64,000 bases of DNA from Galaxea fascicularis. Lineage: Eukaryota > Cnidaria > Anthozoa > Scleractinia > Euphylliidae. The translations under genes and the position numbers were made by a program. The DNA is taken from assembly GCA_948470475.1 (NCBI GenBank), contig OX419338.1, forward strand, positions 32,753,382-32,817,381. The letters run 5' to 3'. This document shows, piece after piece, positions 22,646-55,468 of the stretch. Below the pieces are notes generated by a model that saw only the letters and a list, made by a program, of their open reading frames with translations, ran no database searches and was not told the DNA's origin. Within the stretch, counting starts at the first letter, position 1. Each line of letters starts with the position of its first letter.

Positions 22646-23476
22646 AAAACAAAGTGAAGTTAACAGCAAAGGTTGCTATATTGAACTGTGGCAGCGACAA
22701 CATCAACGGAAACGGCAACGAGAACGCCACAAGTGGATTTGATGGACGTTCGTTTTATATTTTGGTATGTTTCATTCAATGACCGTCAGTCTGCAAAACA
22801 ACAGCGCGAAAAAAGTGTAAATTCATTTTCATTTTTGTTCAGTGTCGCTCCCACTTATTTTGTTCCTGTAATGGGTAGATTCCCCACATCGTGCAAGCTT
22901 AAGAAGTCGAAATAATCGCACTGTAGTTAAAAGAACAGGGAATTATTTTTTTCAGCAAAGGCGTCTTCTCCGACGGTGCCGTCATCGTTGCTTATGTGGG
23001 GGACGTCCCACCGAAAGTTGGATAGTGAACGAAGTGCAGGCTAAACATCCCGTTTTCGTCTCAGTTGTAAATTTTTCTAAAAGCTTTGGGATTCAAAAAG
23101 AACATTATTATTCTTGGGAGAGAGAGAGAGAGAGAAAGATAAAAAAAGCCTTATATGTAGGCGATTGTCAAGATAGATTGTCATTCAGTGGCTCACTCAC
23201 TGCCGAACTCAGTGAATCAGCGGAATAAGTATTCACCGAGCGACCAGTCATCCAATTCTTTTCTTAATATCTTAGCCTTTTCCAGTTCAGTTCCGTTTGT
23301 TCAGTCGATCGAAAACGGGCCTTAGTAAGAAAAGGGGCACTGCGTAGATTAAACAAGCAGATAGCTAGGTAAGGAAGTAAGCCGTTTGGAACGTTAGGAA
23401 GGTAAAATGACAGGTCAGAAATTGATACGCAGACAAGCAGCTCAGCAGACAGACAGACGAGTAAGATAGCAAACAG
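22646..23476. other. no gene seen
   Basis: Includes a short GA microsatellite at about 23118-23135 but nothing else I can name. Confidence 0.35.
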
Positions 23477-23596
23477 GGCCGAGTTGCTCGAAGCATGGTT
23501 AGCGCTAACGGAGATTAAATACCATGCCAACCTATAGGTTTCAATACAACTTAACCAATGGTTAGCGCTAAATGATGCTTCGAGCAACTCGACCCA
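23477..23596. mobile_element. 120-bp palindromic MITE
   Basis: GCCGAGTTGCTCGAAGCAT plus GGTTAGCGCTAA at 23478-23508 is inverted at 23562-23595 (TTAGCGCTAAATGATGCTTC, GAGCAACTCGACCC). Short loop, no coding content. Confidence 0.75.
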
Positions 23597-24075
23597 GGTT
23601 GTTAAATAATCTTGTTATGCCACTTTAAAACGATACTGTTTATTTGAAAAATTTTCCATAATTTACAAATATTATACCTTTAAAGTTCGCTAGAAGAACC
23701 TTACAGACGCAATTTATTCAGAGCAGGTCGTACAAACACAAACCTTACTTTTTATACAAGGACAAACAATAACAAAACAACCATTCGTCTCAAATAGACA
23801 ATGCTGTCACCATAAATTTCAAAGCCATGTGGCTGAATTTACAATTCAGAAAAGTCTACCAAAGGTAAAAATTATTTGCAACGTTTTTAATGTACGCCTG
23901 CACGATAAAATAAATAAAGCAACGTCCTATACCTTTGCGCTTCTTAAGTCGGTAACATTATATTCTTAGAAAAGCTCATAGAGCCAGCTTGTCGGTAGGG
24001 AGCGATCGGTTGGGAGTTGACGTTTTCCTAGTCTACAACCCTAAAAGACGCACTTAAGGCTGTTTCACATTGTTG

Positions 24076-24098
24076 AGGGGGGGGGGGGGGGGGCGGGG
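24076..24098. repeat. poly-G tract downstream of Eph
   Basis: A nearly pure G run of about 20 bases, followed by CGGGGG. On the Eph strand it is poly-C, about 210 nt past the stop codon. Confidence 0.8.
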
Positions 24099-24218
24099 GT
24101 TCGAGTAGTCCAGTTGCATAAGAAAAATAACATATATTTTAAACCTAATTGTCCCTCGCTATTCATCCCATTCTGAAACAAAGTTGTATTCGGAGAGCGA
24201 GGTGATCGAACGCACCGT

Positions 24219-24264
24219 TTCTTCGGAAGCGTTCGAGTATTCTTCGGAGACGTTCGAGTATTCT
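24219..24264. repeat. 21-bp tandem repeat in the Eph 3' UTR
   Basis: Two adjacent 21-bp units (TTCTTCGGAAGCGTTCGAGT with one more base) plus a four-base start of a third, differing at two positions. Lies 40 nt past the Eph stop on the coding strand. Confidence 0.7.
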
Positions 24265-24304
24265 GAAATCTCTGGCAACCCATTATTCCCGTCCTCCGGT
24301 CGCA

Positions 24305-44188
<19,884 letters not shown>

Positions 44189-44204
44189 GTCCAACTTCCC
44201 TCAT

Positions 44205-47200
44205 GTCCTCACCACTTGTAACCGCACTGTTTGTGACTACCCGTGCAGCGGCGTCCTTCAATAGAAACGGAAGTAAATTAGACGGAAATTACGTAATGCT
44301 GGAGGTGCGAGTTGTACGTCTCTCTTACATCATGGACAAAACTGAAACTTTTTCTCCCCTACTGCTGATATTTTTAGGGTATGCTATATTACATTCACTG
44401 AATTTTGTTGCATTCTGTGATGCAGCCAGTGGTTATTGTAATTTATTTATTTTATGTTTCATCATTTAATTCCTGATCGATTTTGACCAATTTTTTTTTC
44501 CCAGTGGTGGTTAAATTTGGCCACGCAATGCTTCAAAATCAATTAGGTTCTCCGTTTTTTGCCTCTCCATTGTTTTCTTTAGATCGTTAATTGTTCTTTT
44601 CGATCTCTAAGGCCTCGTAAACATTTGAAATCAGGAATTCATCAATTATTGAAAAGTGCAAACTGCCGAGAGCAGGTGTGTTTTCAACTCTTGGTGAAAT
44701 CTTTGAATAAGCTAATCAGTGTGTTGAAGATACAAAAGTTCATTGTTCGCAAGAACTCGCGCCGCAGCGAATGACGAAGACATTAAGCAACAAAGACATC
44801 TTGTAAGTTTGATCTCACTTGACCTGCGTTTATCACGCCCAGCGCTGAACCTTTCACTTTATTGGTTTTATTGGCCACCGACTGATATTAAATAACACTC
44901 GAGGCTATGCAAAAAGAGCGGTATTAGGGAAAAACCACAAAGGAAGATCAAGATTTGGACGGATGAAATAAGATGTGCATTTTGGCTTTTACATTTCCGC
45001 CAATACATTTTAATCCTCGTTAAATCTTAAGAAGACGCTATGAAATTAAAATTGGGGCATGAAAAATTGCATGAGATTTTGACAGGGTCGCGAGCCTGGC
45101 AGGAAAAATTTAAAAGACTTATGAAGAAATCGCTGTGGTTTAACAGATCCCATCTTAGCCGAGATGGTGCCTCAGATAAGAAACTCACGAAACGAGAAAA
45201 GCATGTCTCGAGTTCATAAACCTCTCATTCAGGAAAACAAATTTAAGTCGCTTTCAAAGAACCGACGCTGTAAAGAGCAATTAAGCTGTACAAATATGGT
45301 AAGTACAGTTTTTTTTATTGAAAGTTAGACGCAGCCAAATAATAGAACACAAGTGTCATCTCGATAGCTTCATGAACTGGCGTTTTTATGGCGGAATATT
45401 CAGACTTCAAACTCATTTAGACCTGTCAGTGTTGTTTTGGAAGCCATCTAGCCACCGCCGTTTTGAAGTTAAATACGCTAAAGGGAGATCCGTTGATTTT
45501 AATTTTGGGAAACACGCATGTTTTCGGAAATGACAACCCACGCCACGCTAAGCTTAAACGTACGATGGAAAGTGAAATTCTCCTCCCTGTCGGTGTTATG
45601 TTTTTTTTTTTTTTTTATGTTTATGATTCTTCCGAGAAGTAATGGGCCGTCTGTTTCGCAAAAAATTGCTAAGTAACTAATATGTTGACGTCATTTTGAG
45701 TTTTTAGTAGACCTATCGTTTAATGCAAACTGATTTTCTTCTGAATATTTTCTAGTCAAAGTCTAAGTCTTTCCCCCTTATATTTCCGCCCCGCGTCAGT
45801 GCGTTTGATAGCTGGCCGGTACAGATTTTATTAGAGGCAGATTGATGTTAAAAGCTTTATGCACAGTTGATTTAAGCATGTCAATAACAGTGCTAAAATT
45901 AGGCTAAAATGTTTGGCTTGTTGTTCAAGCCTTGAAGTTGATGATACCAACCTTACAGTTCTCACGAGCCGGAAAGAAAATATTTACAGACATGAAAATT
46001 TCTGAGAATCGATCAAGTCAAAAACTATATTTACAAAAAACTTCCTGGACGGACACAAATTTTGCTTCATGAAACAACGTTTCTCGGGAAAACCGGAATA
46101 TGTTTTGGGTAAATATTGCGCTTCATTAACTTTTCATTCGCACTGCCGTGTTTCCCAATTTGTGGGAAGTTTTTGCAGTGAAATAGAAGCCAGTAAGTCC
46201 AAACTCCCGAAGCGCTGTTTATTTAACTGTAAGAATGATAAAACGATTTGGTTGCAATCAGCTAGTTTCACTCTGAGGATGAAATACTGAACTATTATCA
46301 TTTAAATGAAAGCCACCGATCCATAGTTTGTTGCGGTTTTTAAGTTTTGGATTTTGCGCTGAGTAAGAGTGTATCTATATATTATTTCAGTTTTGATTGG
46401 TTATATTGGAAACTAGGTATATTAGCCTGATGTCAATCATACGAAAATTAAAATCATTCAGAAAGTCATCTGGTTTATCATTCTCCGACAGATCTCGATG
46501 CTTTTAAGCCCCATCTTTCCGACAGTTTTGGGATGTTGTCTCGTACTTGCGTGCTTGAGTTGTCCACTAACCATGCACCTGAGTAACACTCCACGGCGGG
46601 GCATGAAAATTTTAAAAGAAGAGACAATAGCTCCAGCACTACATCAAATTCCTGTCATTGTAGACATAATAAATCGTTTATGTTGATGGCATATCACCAG
46701 GGGCTATGCATCAACTGTTTTTCGCTCAGCCGCTGTTTCAGACCTCTGGCTTTCTCGCATAAATAAGCTACAAGGCAGTTTTAGCGCTACCTTTCAAGGA
46801 GCCAGTTATTTTAAATTGCCAGGCTAGTAGATATCTTGTCATGTCAAGCCACTTGCTCATTTCTTCTTTTCATGTCAATTAAATCGACATTCGATTTTCA
46901 ACTTTTGCAAACTCTTTCAGGAGCAGTCGAGATAACACTCCCACCTAGCAGACAAACCAGCAAGACCGGAAATTAAAATGCCGATAACTATCGTAAACTG
47001 TCTCACTAATATAAATCGACAGAACATTTTGTTAAAACCTAGTAGATCCAAATACCTGCCTTCATTGCCAGGGGAACCGTTTCGAAAAGTGGTTGAAGAG
47101 GCTACTTTATTTTATATGTCGGGCAGTGTTTGCCTTTGTCTGGGTTTGCGGAGAAACGAGTTCACTCAAAGCAAGGAGTGGACGTAACGTGCTGTTGCTG

Positions 47201-50200
47201 CACGCGTTAAACAAAGGACCAGTCACCCAGCCTAGGGCCTCCTCCATTTTTGCTCGCTCTAATTTCGCCTCGCTCTGCCGGTCCTACCGCGCTCCGTTTA
47301 CTAATCGAACCCTTGTTACAGGCTTCTAATCGACGAGAAATATTGCAAATCTAACTTGGCCCTCAAGGTGGGAACTGAGTTAATACAATTTAACTTTTCA
47401 CAAAATGACGCGTTTGGTGGAGGATGAGATCAGACAGACAAGTAAATACTGTCTCAAACGGCATGGCTTGTCGTGCACGTGCAAGTGGCACTAAGCTCAA
47501 GGGGCTCTTGCGAGGCAATTCTTCTACAATACAAAGGAAGTCAACTTACTGTTTCATTTGGTCTTCAACTGCCAGCTGGTTTTGGTTCTCTTTTGCAAGT
47601 GCTGTGCTAATCCACGGCCAGCAAGAGTTCTTCCAGTTGCCGTTTTCCACTGATATGATAACCAAACTGTTTATCAGTTTTGGTGAACACGAATAGACCA
47701 CGAATAGGCTTTGTTCGCAAATCACGTACAGGTTTAGCATTCCTATATTTACCCACAAAGAGATCACCTCTGATTGGTTGTTCCCAGTTGGATTGGCCTT
47801 GACATTGACTTCTGAGAGACTATCAAAGTGGTCTGTGGAAAGAGCATCGGGAAATTAGTTTGAACTGAAAGGACCTCTCGGTGACGAGTAAACGTAATGA
47901 AGCGTCGAGTTATCTTTACCAAATTGGAGGGAATAAACTAGATCGACCGCCCTGAAATAAGAGCATGCCGTGAAAACTAATATTTAACGAGCTTACCTTT
48001 TTAAGCTACTTTCAAAACAATCACCGTTTAGCAGTTTCGAAACATGTTATACTTAGGCAACCCCTAAATGTTCGACACGTGCTCGATCATAATTTTTTCA
48101 AGACGAGGCAAACCAAGCCACTGGCCTTAGTATTTTTGTGGGTTGGTCTAACGAAAATACTAACAAGCTGTGGAATTTCACAAAGGCGCACGCATGTTGT
48201 CTGGCTCCTAAAAGGCCATGCCTTAAAAGAATATGAAATAGATATATGAAACTTCTTTCTTTGTTTTCTCTATTTGTTTCTTCTTTTTTTTGTACTTCCT
48301 CGGTAACAAATTCCGTGCGGCTACGGTCCGAGTTTCTGTTAACTAGTACCCTGAACGAAATCTACGTGTGGCTTTGCGGGTAACCATCGCCGCGAAGTTT
48401 CTGCGGACTAGTTAACTCAAGCAACATGCTTTTCTTCCGTATTGTACAACTCGTTTTAAACGAAGGGTTGCCGGTAAATCCCGGCGGTGAATGCGCTAGC
48501 GATTAGAAAATACCGTCAGGGTTCGATGTCTAACTACACATAATAGTGGCTCCGTACGTCGATTACCGTCAAGCGACCTCCATGCACACAGACCACAATT
48601 TCATCGAAACTGAAACAGAATTAATTAAAGATGGTCGAAAGTGGGCAAATGTAAGTCTCTCTTTCCTGCGCGGCGAAGAGTCACTTGTGAATGTCATATC
48701 GGCCTTTGGAGTACTGCTGTTAGTCTAATGTGATTTTTGATGCTCACTTACATTATAGGTTCAACTGTCCTCGTTTTTCACTTGAGTCCCTTTTGTTTTT
48801 CTTTGTTATTTAAGTGGAGAGACCATTTTCTTCACTACTGTGCTGCACGTATCGGTGTTTCGCCGACAAGGCTGCTAGACGTTCGTGGCTGTGAGGCGTC
48901 GAGAGCCATTAACTAGCTCATTTCCTGTGGTCTGTGAAGTAATCGATATCCGACAGGCACCGGTCCTTGTCTGTTCTTAGCAGGAGAAGCTAACTAGCAC
49001 AATATCATGGGAAAATTCAGTTGTCGAAAATAGACTGTGTTTTGGAGCAAACATTAAAAGAATCACAGGAATTTGATAGGAAATGATAGAAGATAATGTT
49101 TGCCCGGCTGGGTGAAATGTTTCCAATATTGCCAAGACAACGAACGTAGAGAAGACCAGTCCAGATGTGCATAAGCATACTTGTGATCAATCAGATCAAT
49201 TCAGTATTGTTTTAAATGTCATTTAGGTAACGAAATATCGAACCGTTTCTTTTTAATAAGTGAGAGACCCTTATTGCAATGGCTTAACAGAACGTTTCTC
49301 ATTGTGAAGCCTGACACGATTCACCTTGCGCACGTAGATTAGTCCTTGGAATACCACCGATTCTACCGATTGTTGGGTTGCATGTCAAGGTACAGCAAGG
49401 TGACGAGAAAAGGAAGCTTTACATTAAATTCACAAGGGACAAATTAAGTAATTAAACAAGCAAACAACCTGACTAACCTATAAATACGAAAAAAGGTAAA
49501 CGTATAAATGAATGAACCAACAAACAAACGCAAGAATGATTGAACGCCGGAGTGAGTGACTGAATGGATATTGAATGGACGATTGAATAAATAAAGAAAT
49601 GAACGAAACACTAAACAAATTATTAAATAGGTAAAATAATAAAAATTAAAGAACGTGCCAAACAAGCTATTACAATAAACCAAAAGGCAGTATATTGAGG
49701 GATGTAGGAAACTATGTTTAATCCTAAGTCAGGTTTGTACCTTCTGTTAATAATTTTGTGAGAGTGAAGACAATACGAAACGTACAAGCGTCTGTTAAAA
49801 ACTGCCGGATTACCTGACGCAAAATGAAAGCAACAAACTCTCTCTATATTCATTGGTTGTTTTTATTGCGTCTGTAGAACGTTTAACTGAGGCCATGTTG
49901 ACCTTTACTCGGGCTTCCAAGTGGCAAATGGATGTCGGAAATTGTAATTTGCTACTTCACTGCCACTGTTCACAAGTTCATTCATGTCATATTAAATAGT
50001 GTGATGTACGGAAATCCAACACTTGAACAGCCACAAAACTTCTAGTTCTTTGTCGTTCTTTATTATCGTCGACCGCACATTCAGCGCTCCACAAGCGGAA
50101 TACTTCGGCCTTTTTACTCGATACACCAACAACCGTGCAACCGCAACAGTTAATGCTTCAAGGCAAATCCACAAAGGACGAGAAAGAAAGCAAAACAAAG

Positions 50201-53162
50201 GAAAGCAAAGCTTAAAATTTCGTGACTGCACTAACCAAAAAACTAAAAGATCACGTGACCGAGAAAACAAAGAAATACATCAAAATAATTATCATTGGGG
50301 CGCGGGAAAAGACACGACAAATAGCATGCAATCCTTTGAGATCATAAACCTCACCACTTGCGTGTACGCCTTGGAAATACTGTAGAAAGTTTTAAATGGA
50401 TGATATTTCTAATAGCCTGAGAATGGCTTTAGTATTAACCGTATGTACCTCTGGCGTAACAATCAAATATCAATATAATAAATGTCAGCAATAATAAACC
50501 CTACTGTTAAAATGAACGAGATATAATTTTGGAGACAGCAGTGATTCAACATGCAACACTTATAAATCACACTTAGCTTTCTGCTTTTCTGTGACAGTCA
50601 TTTTCGCTTTTACACAAGTATTCTAGTAGGCTTGCGATCACGACGTCTGGACCCACATGGCAACGTCACATATCAACACGGTTGTCGTTATACTACACAA
50701 ACTTAGCAGAACGAGATCTGAATTCCTTTTCTGATCTGAATTCATGTTTTCATGTTGATCATCACGGTACAGAAAATTGCATCAAATTTTCCAAGTACAC
50801 GGGACAGTGCTTATTTTGATAAAACATTTGTTATAACATGCGAAAGTATCAGTATTTACACATAAAACTAATGCACTACATAGGAAACCTTATAGAGCTG
50901 ATAATCCACTAAGTAAAGTATACAAAATATATGGAATAATGATCATAACAGTCATAAATGTAAAGATGTTACTTATGTCTTCGCTCAGTCCATACGTGGC
51001 TCTGGTACGTGGTTTCTTACAAATCCAACATTTTCTTGTTGTGGCAATCTCGTTCCCAGGTTCTGGTGTTACTTTTTAGTGCCTGCGCAAATACGAAGTT
51101 TGTGGAAAACAACGACGTCGAAGAAGAAGAATGGACGACATTTTTAGAGTCAGGCCTTCAACAGGAAGCCCGAGTAAATATCTTCTTGCTTTTGCAAATG
51201 CTTATATTGTTGTTTTGTTGTTGTTATTTTTGTTGTTTTTTCTCCTAATGCATCTATTTGCACCCCAAATCAACTGCAAAAGTCGAATAATTCGTTTCTC
51301 ATTCTGACAATATTGCGTCAAAGCCTGGCCTGATCGTTTCTAAAGGAAGAAAAATGTCTTCAGGCAAATGATACCTTTGAGACACTAAGTTACCTGCTAT
51401 TTTTGTTTTACGTTAAAGATTAACGTGTTAATTAAGATAGCGAGGTCATCCCTGGTAAAATACAAGAATTCGACAAAATGAGATCTTGCCTTATCAGTAA
51501 TATCACAACGATAATCGAGTTAAAACTAGAAGCTTTGGGTCTTATATTAATGTTGATTTAGCTAAAGACAAATCCAGCGACATTTTCTATTTTTCTTGTA
51601 CATCAGTAAAGATTGGTAAATGTCCGATTCAATAGACGAGGCTTTGCAAACTTGACAAACAGCTTGAGAAGCCATTTCATTTGAAAGACATTTTTAGTTA
51701 CGTTTACCACCGCCGAGAGAGTAACCTTGAGATATGGGATACAAACTGTTATATTTCTCTCACCAAAAGGTTATGGATACAGGAAACTGTCTAAAGAATT
51801 CAAAAACGAAAACATTTAAGAGATCAATTGACATTCTGCAAATATTACTGAGCTGGATTAATACATTTTGGTGTCGGTTTGTCGGATCATCTGATAATTT
51901 TGCGTACTTTGTGACTTTCTTCTTACAGAGCGAAAAAAACAACATTCAAATTAGAAGTTGAAACGTCGACAAAAATCAATATTAATGGAGCTTAAAGTAT
52001 ACTTCACCTTTCGTGTTATCCCTACTCTGCAAAATTGTTCAACAACAAGCAGTCCTCTCTTCAACGCTGAGGTGAACTCCCTGACTAGCTGGCCAGGGTA
52101 GTAAAGGGGGTATTGAGGAAACAGTTGGCCTACTCTATGACAAAACGCGCAACGATAAATAATTGAAAACAAGGACCTGAAATGGCTCCAGGCACTGTTT
52201 TCATAGCAGTGGCTACTTCCCTTTACACTTGTTTTTCCGAGTGTCAATGCTTTTACAACCTACGCCAGGCTTAATTATTTCGATTATTATCGTTTGCATG
52301 TCCATGCATTTAAAACCCACCTTGATGAAATTTCGCCGCCTGTATTTCGAACAGGTTCTGTCAGCTTGTTCGCCAAGTATACTTGAAGACTGTCGGCAAT
52401 TGCTTTATCATCCCTTTTGTTTAGATAACAAGATGAGCCGCTGAGGCAAATTAACTAATCTTCGAGTTCATCTTGTATGGCCATCGTTGATAAGATCATA
52501 TTAAAGTTCCTTATCAGTGATACTGAAGATGGTTAACTCATTTGGCCCCTCTAATTAGGACCAATGCAAAGTTAATACTGTTATAAAGAACTCGGTAGTG
52601 ATAAATCAATTAGCTCAGTAAACTCTCTTCTGGCCAGAATATTTTTATTATCGATCTGCTGAAACAACTGCCATAAAAAAACATTCTGTTGTACAATACA
52701 ATGCGCCTATAATTTTGATTTGGTTGCCATCGGCAATTTTCTTTCTGTCCCTTTTGTTTAGCTCGAGAGAAGTTGAAGTTACTAGAATGGTGTATACGTC
52801 ATAACAGTAACACTGAAAGCAACAATATTGACAATAATGATTTCATAATATCACTAATATTAATGTAATTAATGTTATTAATATCATTAATAATGATAAC
52901 ATACACAGCTTTCCTTCTTTTTATCAACTGCTGTTTGTTATTGAGATCTTTAATCTTCAATCTTTAATAAATATACTCCTAAAAACAGCATGACTATACT
53001 AAGAGTTTTAAAAACAAAAAATAAATATATAGATAATTATAAAATATATGTACATATGAACATGCAATAAAATTAGCCCTGATTAGAATTCACGAATTAA
53101 AGTAGTAAAATAATTACAATTAAAAATAAATAAATAAATAAATAACAATAATAGTAATAATC
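44205..53162. other. gene-poor interval upstream of Eph
   Basis: About 9 kb with no exon I can defend. It must include the Eph promoter and 5' UTR at its left end. Plus-strand frames at 44332 (signal-peptide-like start) and 51054-51175 (acceptor- and donor-bounded) are possible but unsupported. An AT palindrome cluster (ATTAATGTAATTAATGTTAT) sits near 52860. Confidence 0.35.
53105..53160. repeat. AT-rich (TTTA)n tail of the non-LTR element
   Basis: AATAAATAAATAAATAA and AATAATAGTAATAA on the plus strand, i.e. a microsatellite tail directly past the RT C-terminus on the minus strand. Confidence 0.65.
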
Positions 53163-53860
53163 CTACATACTTGAGATTATGGCCTTAAACTCATCTAATG
53201 AATTAGGAATTAAAGCTAAAGGTAAGCTGTTCCAGGTTCTTATGGCTCGAGGGTAAAAAGAATATAAGTATCATTTACTGTTGCAAGTTGGCAAAATGGT
53301 GCACAATTAGGAAGCCTTGAAGCTCTTGTATTACAAACTACTTCAGGTGGTAAAGAAATACCAACAAGCCCTGTGTAGATCTTATAAAACATAAACACTT
53401 GATTAGTCAGTCTACGGTATTCCAAGGAGTCCCACCCCAGGGCTTTGATTAATGGAGAGACATGAGCGAAACGCGAATAATCATTGTGAACAAATCTGGC
53501 TGCGCGACGTTGGACCATCTCTATCTTGTTGATGTTACACTGCGTGTGTGGGTTCCATACACAACTGGCATACTCCAGTTTAGGGCGTACAAGTGTAAGA
53601 TATGCTCTACTCTTGACCTCCGGAGTGCAACCAGATAACATTCGTCTTAGAAGACCAAGGGTTGAAGTCGCCTTCTTAAAAATAATATCACAATGTTTGT
53701 TCCAGGACAGATTGTCAGAAATAGATATCCCCAGGTAAGTTGCAGAGGCGACTCTTGAGATAAGCTTACCATCCAAGGTATAATTAAAATTGACAGGTAT
53801 TCTCTTGCAGGTTATCCCTAGATGATAGCACTTAGTTACATTAAAGGTAAGGTACATTAG
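53163..53860 (-). pseudogene. 5'-truncated non-LTR retrotransposon RT relic
   Basis: The C-terminal part of a LINE reverse transcriptase, of the jockey/CR1 type widespread in cnidarians. Motifs in order: FNVTKCYHLGI, YLGISISDNLSWNKHCD, LGLLRRMLSGCTPEVKSRAY, LVRPKLEYASCVWNPHTQCN and IEMVQRRAARFVHNDYSR. The first frame stops near 53240. After a frameshift the expected end YPRAIRTWNSLPLALIPNSL and FKAIISSM follows, with a stop at 53165-53163. The 5' part (endonuclease and RT catalytic YxDD) is missing, so it is a dead truncated copy. Confidence 0.85.
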
Positions 53861-55309
53861 GTACTTAGGTACTTAGGTACTTAGTTACATTAAAGGTAAG
53901 GAGATGGGGGTCGCCAGACGTTGTCGTCACTGCTGAAGAACGCAGCAAAATGTTGCATTCTCCCAACGGATTCGGACAGTGAACATGTCAACCGTACCCC
54001 TGTAGCTTAGATGAATGAATCGATTATTTGAGAGTTGAACCCGTTAGTGTTTGAGAGAGTGCTTTCATTTTGGAAATGAGCAAATCAACATTCAAATCAA
54101 AGTTCGGTTTGTGATTGGATTATGCAAACAAGGTTGACTCTCCCTAACGCCATCAGAGGGGAAATTCTTGACTTGCGTAATCGTTGTTTTTCCAAAACGA
54201 AGACTTCTCATGATTTGCTACGCATACCGTCCTCAGAAAGATGGTCACGGACCCTTGACTGCTTTTGCCCGTGGTAAGTGTGAGCCAAGAGATGATGTGT
54301 TACAGTGCAAACTTGCAAACCTGGCATGGGTTTTCTTTACCATCGGTTTCAGAAACCGAACTGAACGATGAACGGTTCTGGTTCTCAAATACTCAATTCA
54401 TTAATACAATCTACAGGAGTACGCTGATCCGACTGTAATAAGCCGCCTTGAAGCTCAGAAAAGAAGTGAAAAAAATGGAGAGAAATCGTTTGCACAGCCA
54501 AGCTGGTTTTATTTTTCTCTTGCCTAATGGACAAACCCAGGCAACAAACAAATATTTGAACAATAAACGGAGACTTTAACAAGTGAATGGTTTGGATTGA
54601 GGTTGTATACAAGGCATCCATCGTTATCATGGAAATGCGTGCATCTAATTCATCTAATTTATTCATCTATTTTGCGAGTCTTCGTCGGAAAATAGTATGT
54701 AGAGGGAGGGAAGGCAACACTTAGCGTCCCAAAGCATGCATTGCAAAGGTCCTGGGAACGAGGTTGAGCTTTCTATATTGATGAGTACATCATTGGATAA
54801 TGCATTTCCAGAGTTCTGATTGGCGTAGCGCCAATGGAATGTCAGCCATTATGCCACGCCCGAGATGACCCTGAACGAAAGCAGCAAATTCTTCTATATT
54901 TATTTATTTTTTTTTTATTGAATCACTTATTCCCCTCGTACTTGTTAGGTACTTTATTCTGAGCACTTGTGAAGTAACTTACAATTTTACTTTTCGTAAC
55001 ACTGTAACGGTAAGTAAAATGGCGAAGCTTTGTAAACCAGAACAATAAACGTTGATTAGCAACATATTACTGTCTTGATTCGTTCATGGGGCCGGGCGTT
55101 GAAATCATTTACTTTGGCTTTTTTATTTATTTCCTGACCACATTTTCTTTGAAATGAATGTGAATTGAAACAAGGTGGTGATGGATATTCTCGTCATTAA
55201 TGGCTTGCTGTAGGTCCGTTGTGCGTGCATGCTTTGAATATTAATAAGTGTAAAAGTCGGGATCAGCGTTTTGATTCGCAAAGTTGCTAAGGAACATCGG
55301 CCATGAAGG

Positions 55310-55468
55310 AATGGGCCTTATTCGCGCGGCAGCCATATTAGCCATAGACAATAGATTTCGTACCCCGAGCCTCGAGTTGAAATGTTTGAGAACGAGTTTC
55401 GGTGCGCAAAAACAAAAGTTTTCAATCCCACGGGACTCAACATGGCCGCAGTGTGATTAAGGCCTATT
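55310..55468. mobile_element. ~160-bp TIR repeat
   Basis: AATGGGCCTTATTCGCGCGG with CAGCCAT at the left end is inverted, with mismatches, at 55441-55468 (CATGGCCGCAGTGTGATTAA, GGCCTATT). Confidence 0.55.

Noticed and set aside
22347..22730. 127-codon minus-strand ORF and its plus-strand partner
   Set aside because: Both overlap SINE copy B; the same peptides recur at 14.4 and 41.0 kb, so they are repeat-borne frames.
47546..47767. Minus-strand frame with ENGNWKNSCWPW
   Set aside because: Looked gene-like by composition, but I could not link it to any family or flanking exon.
51054..51175. Acceptor- and donor-bounded plus-strand frame (VLVLLFSACANTKF...)
   Set aside because: The acceptor word CTCGTTCCCAGG recurs elsewhere as a dispersed repeat and no partner exon was found.
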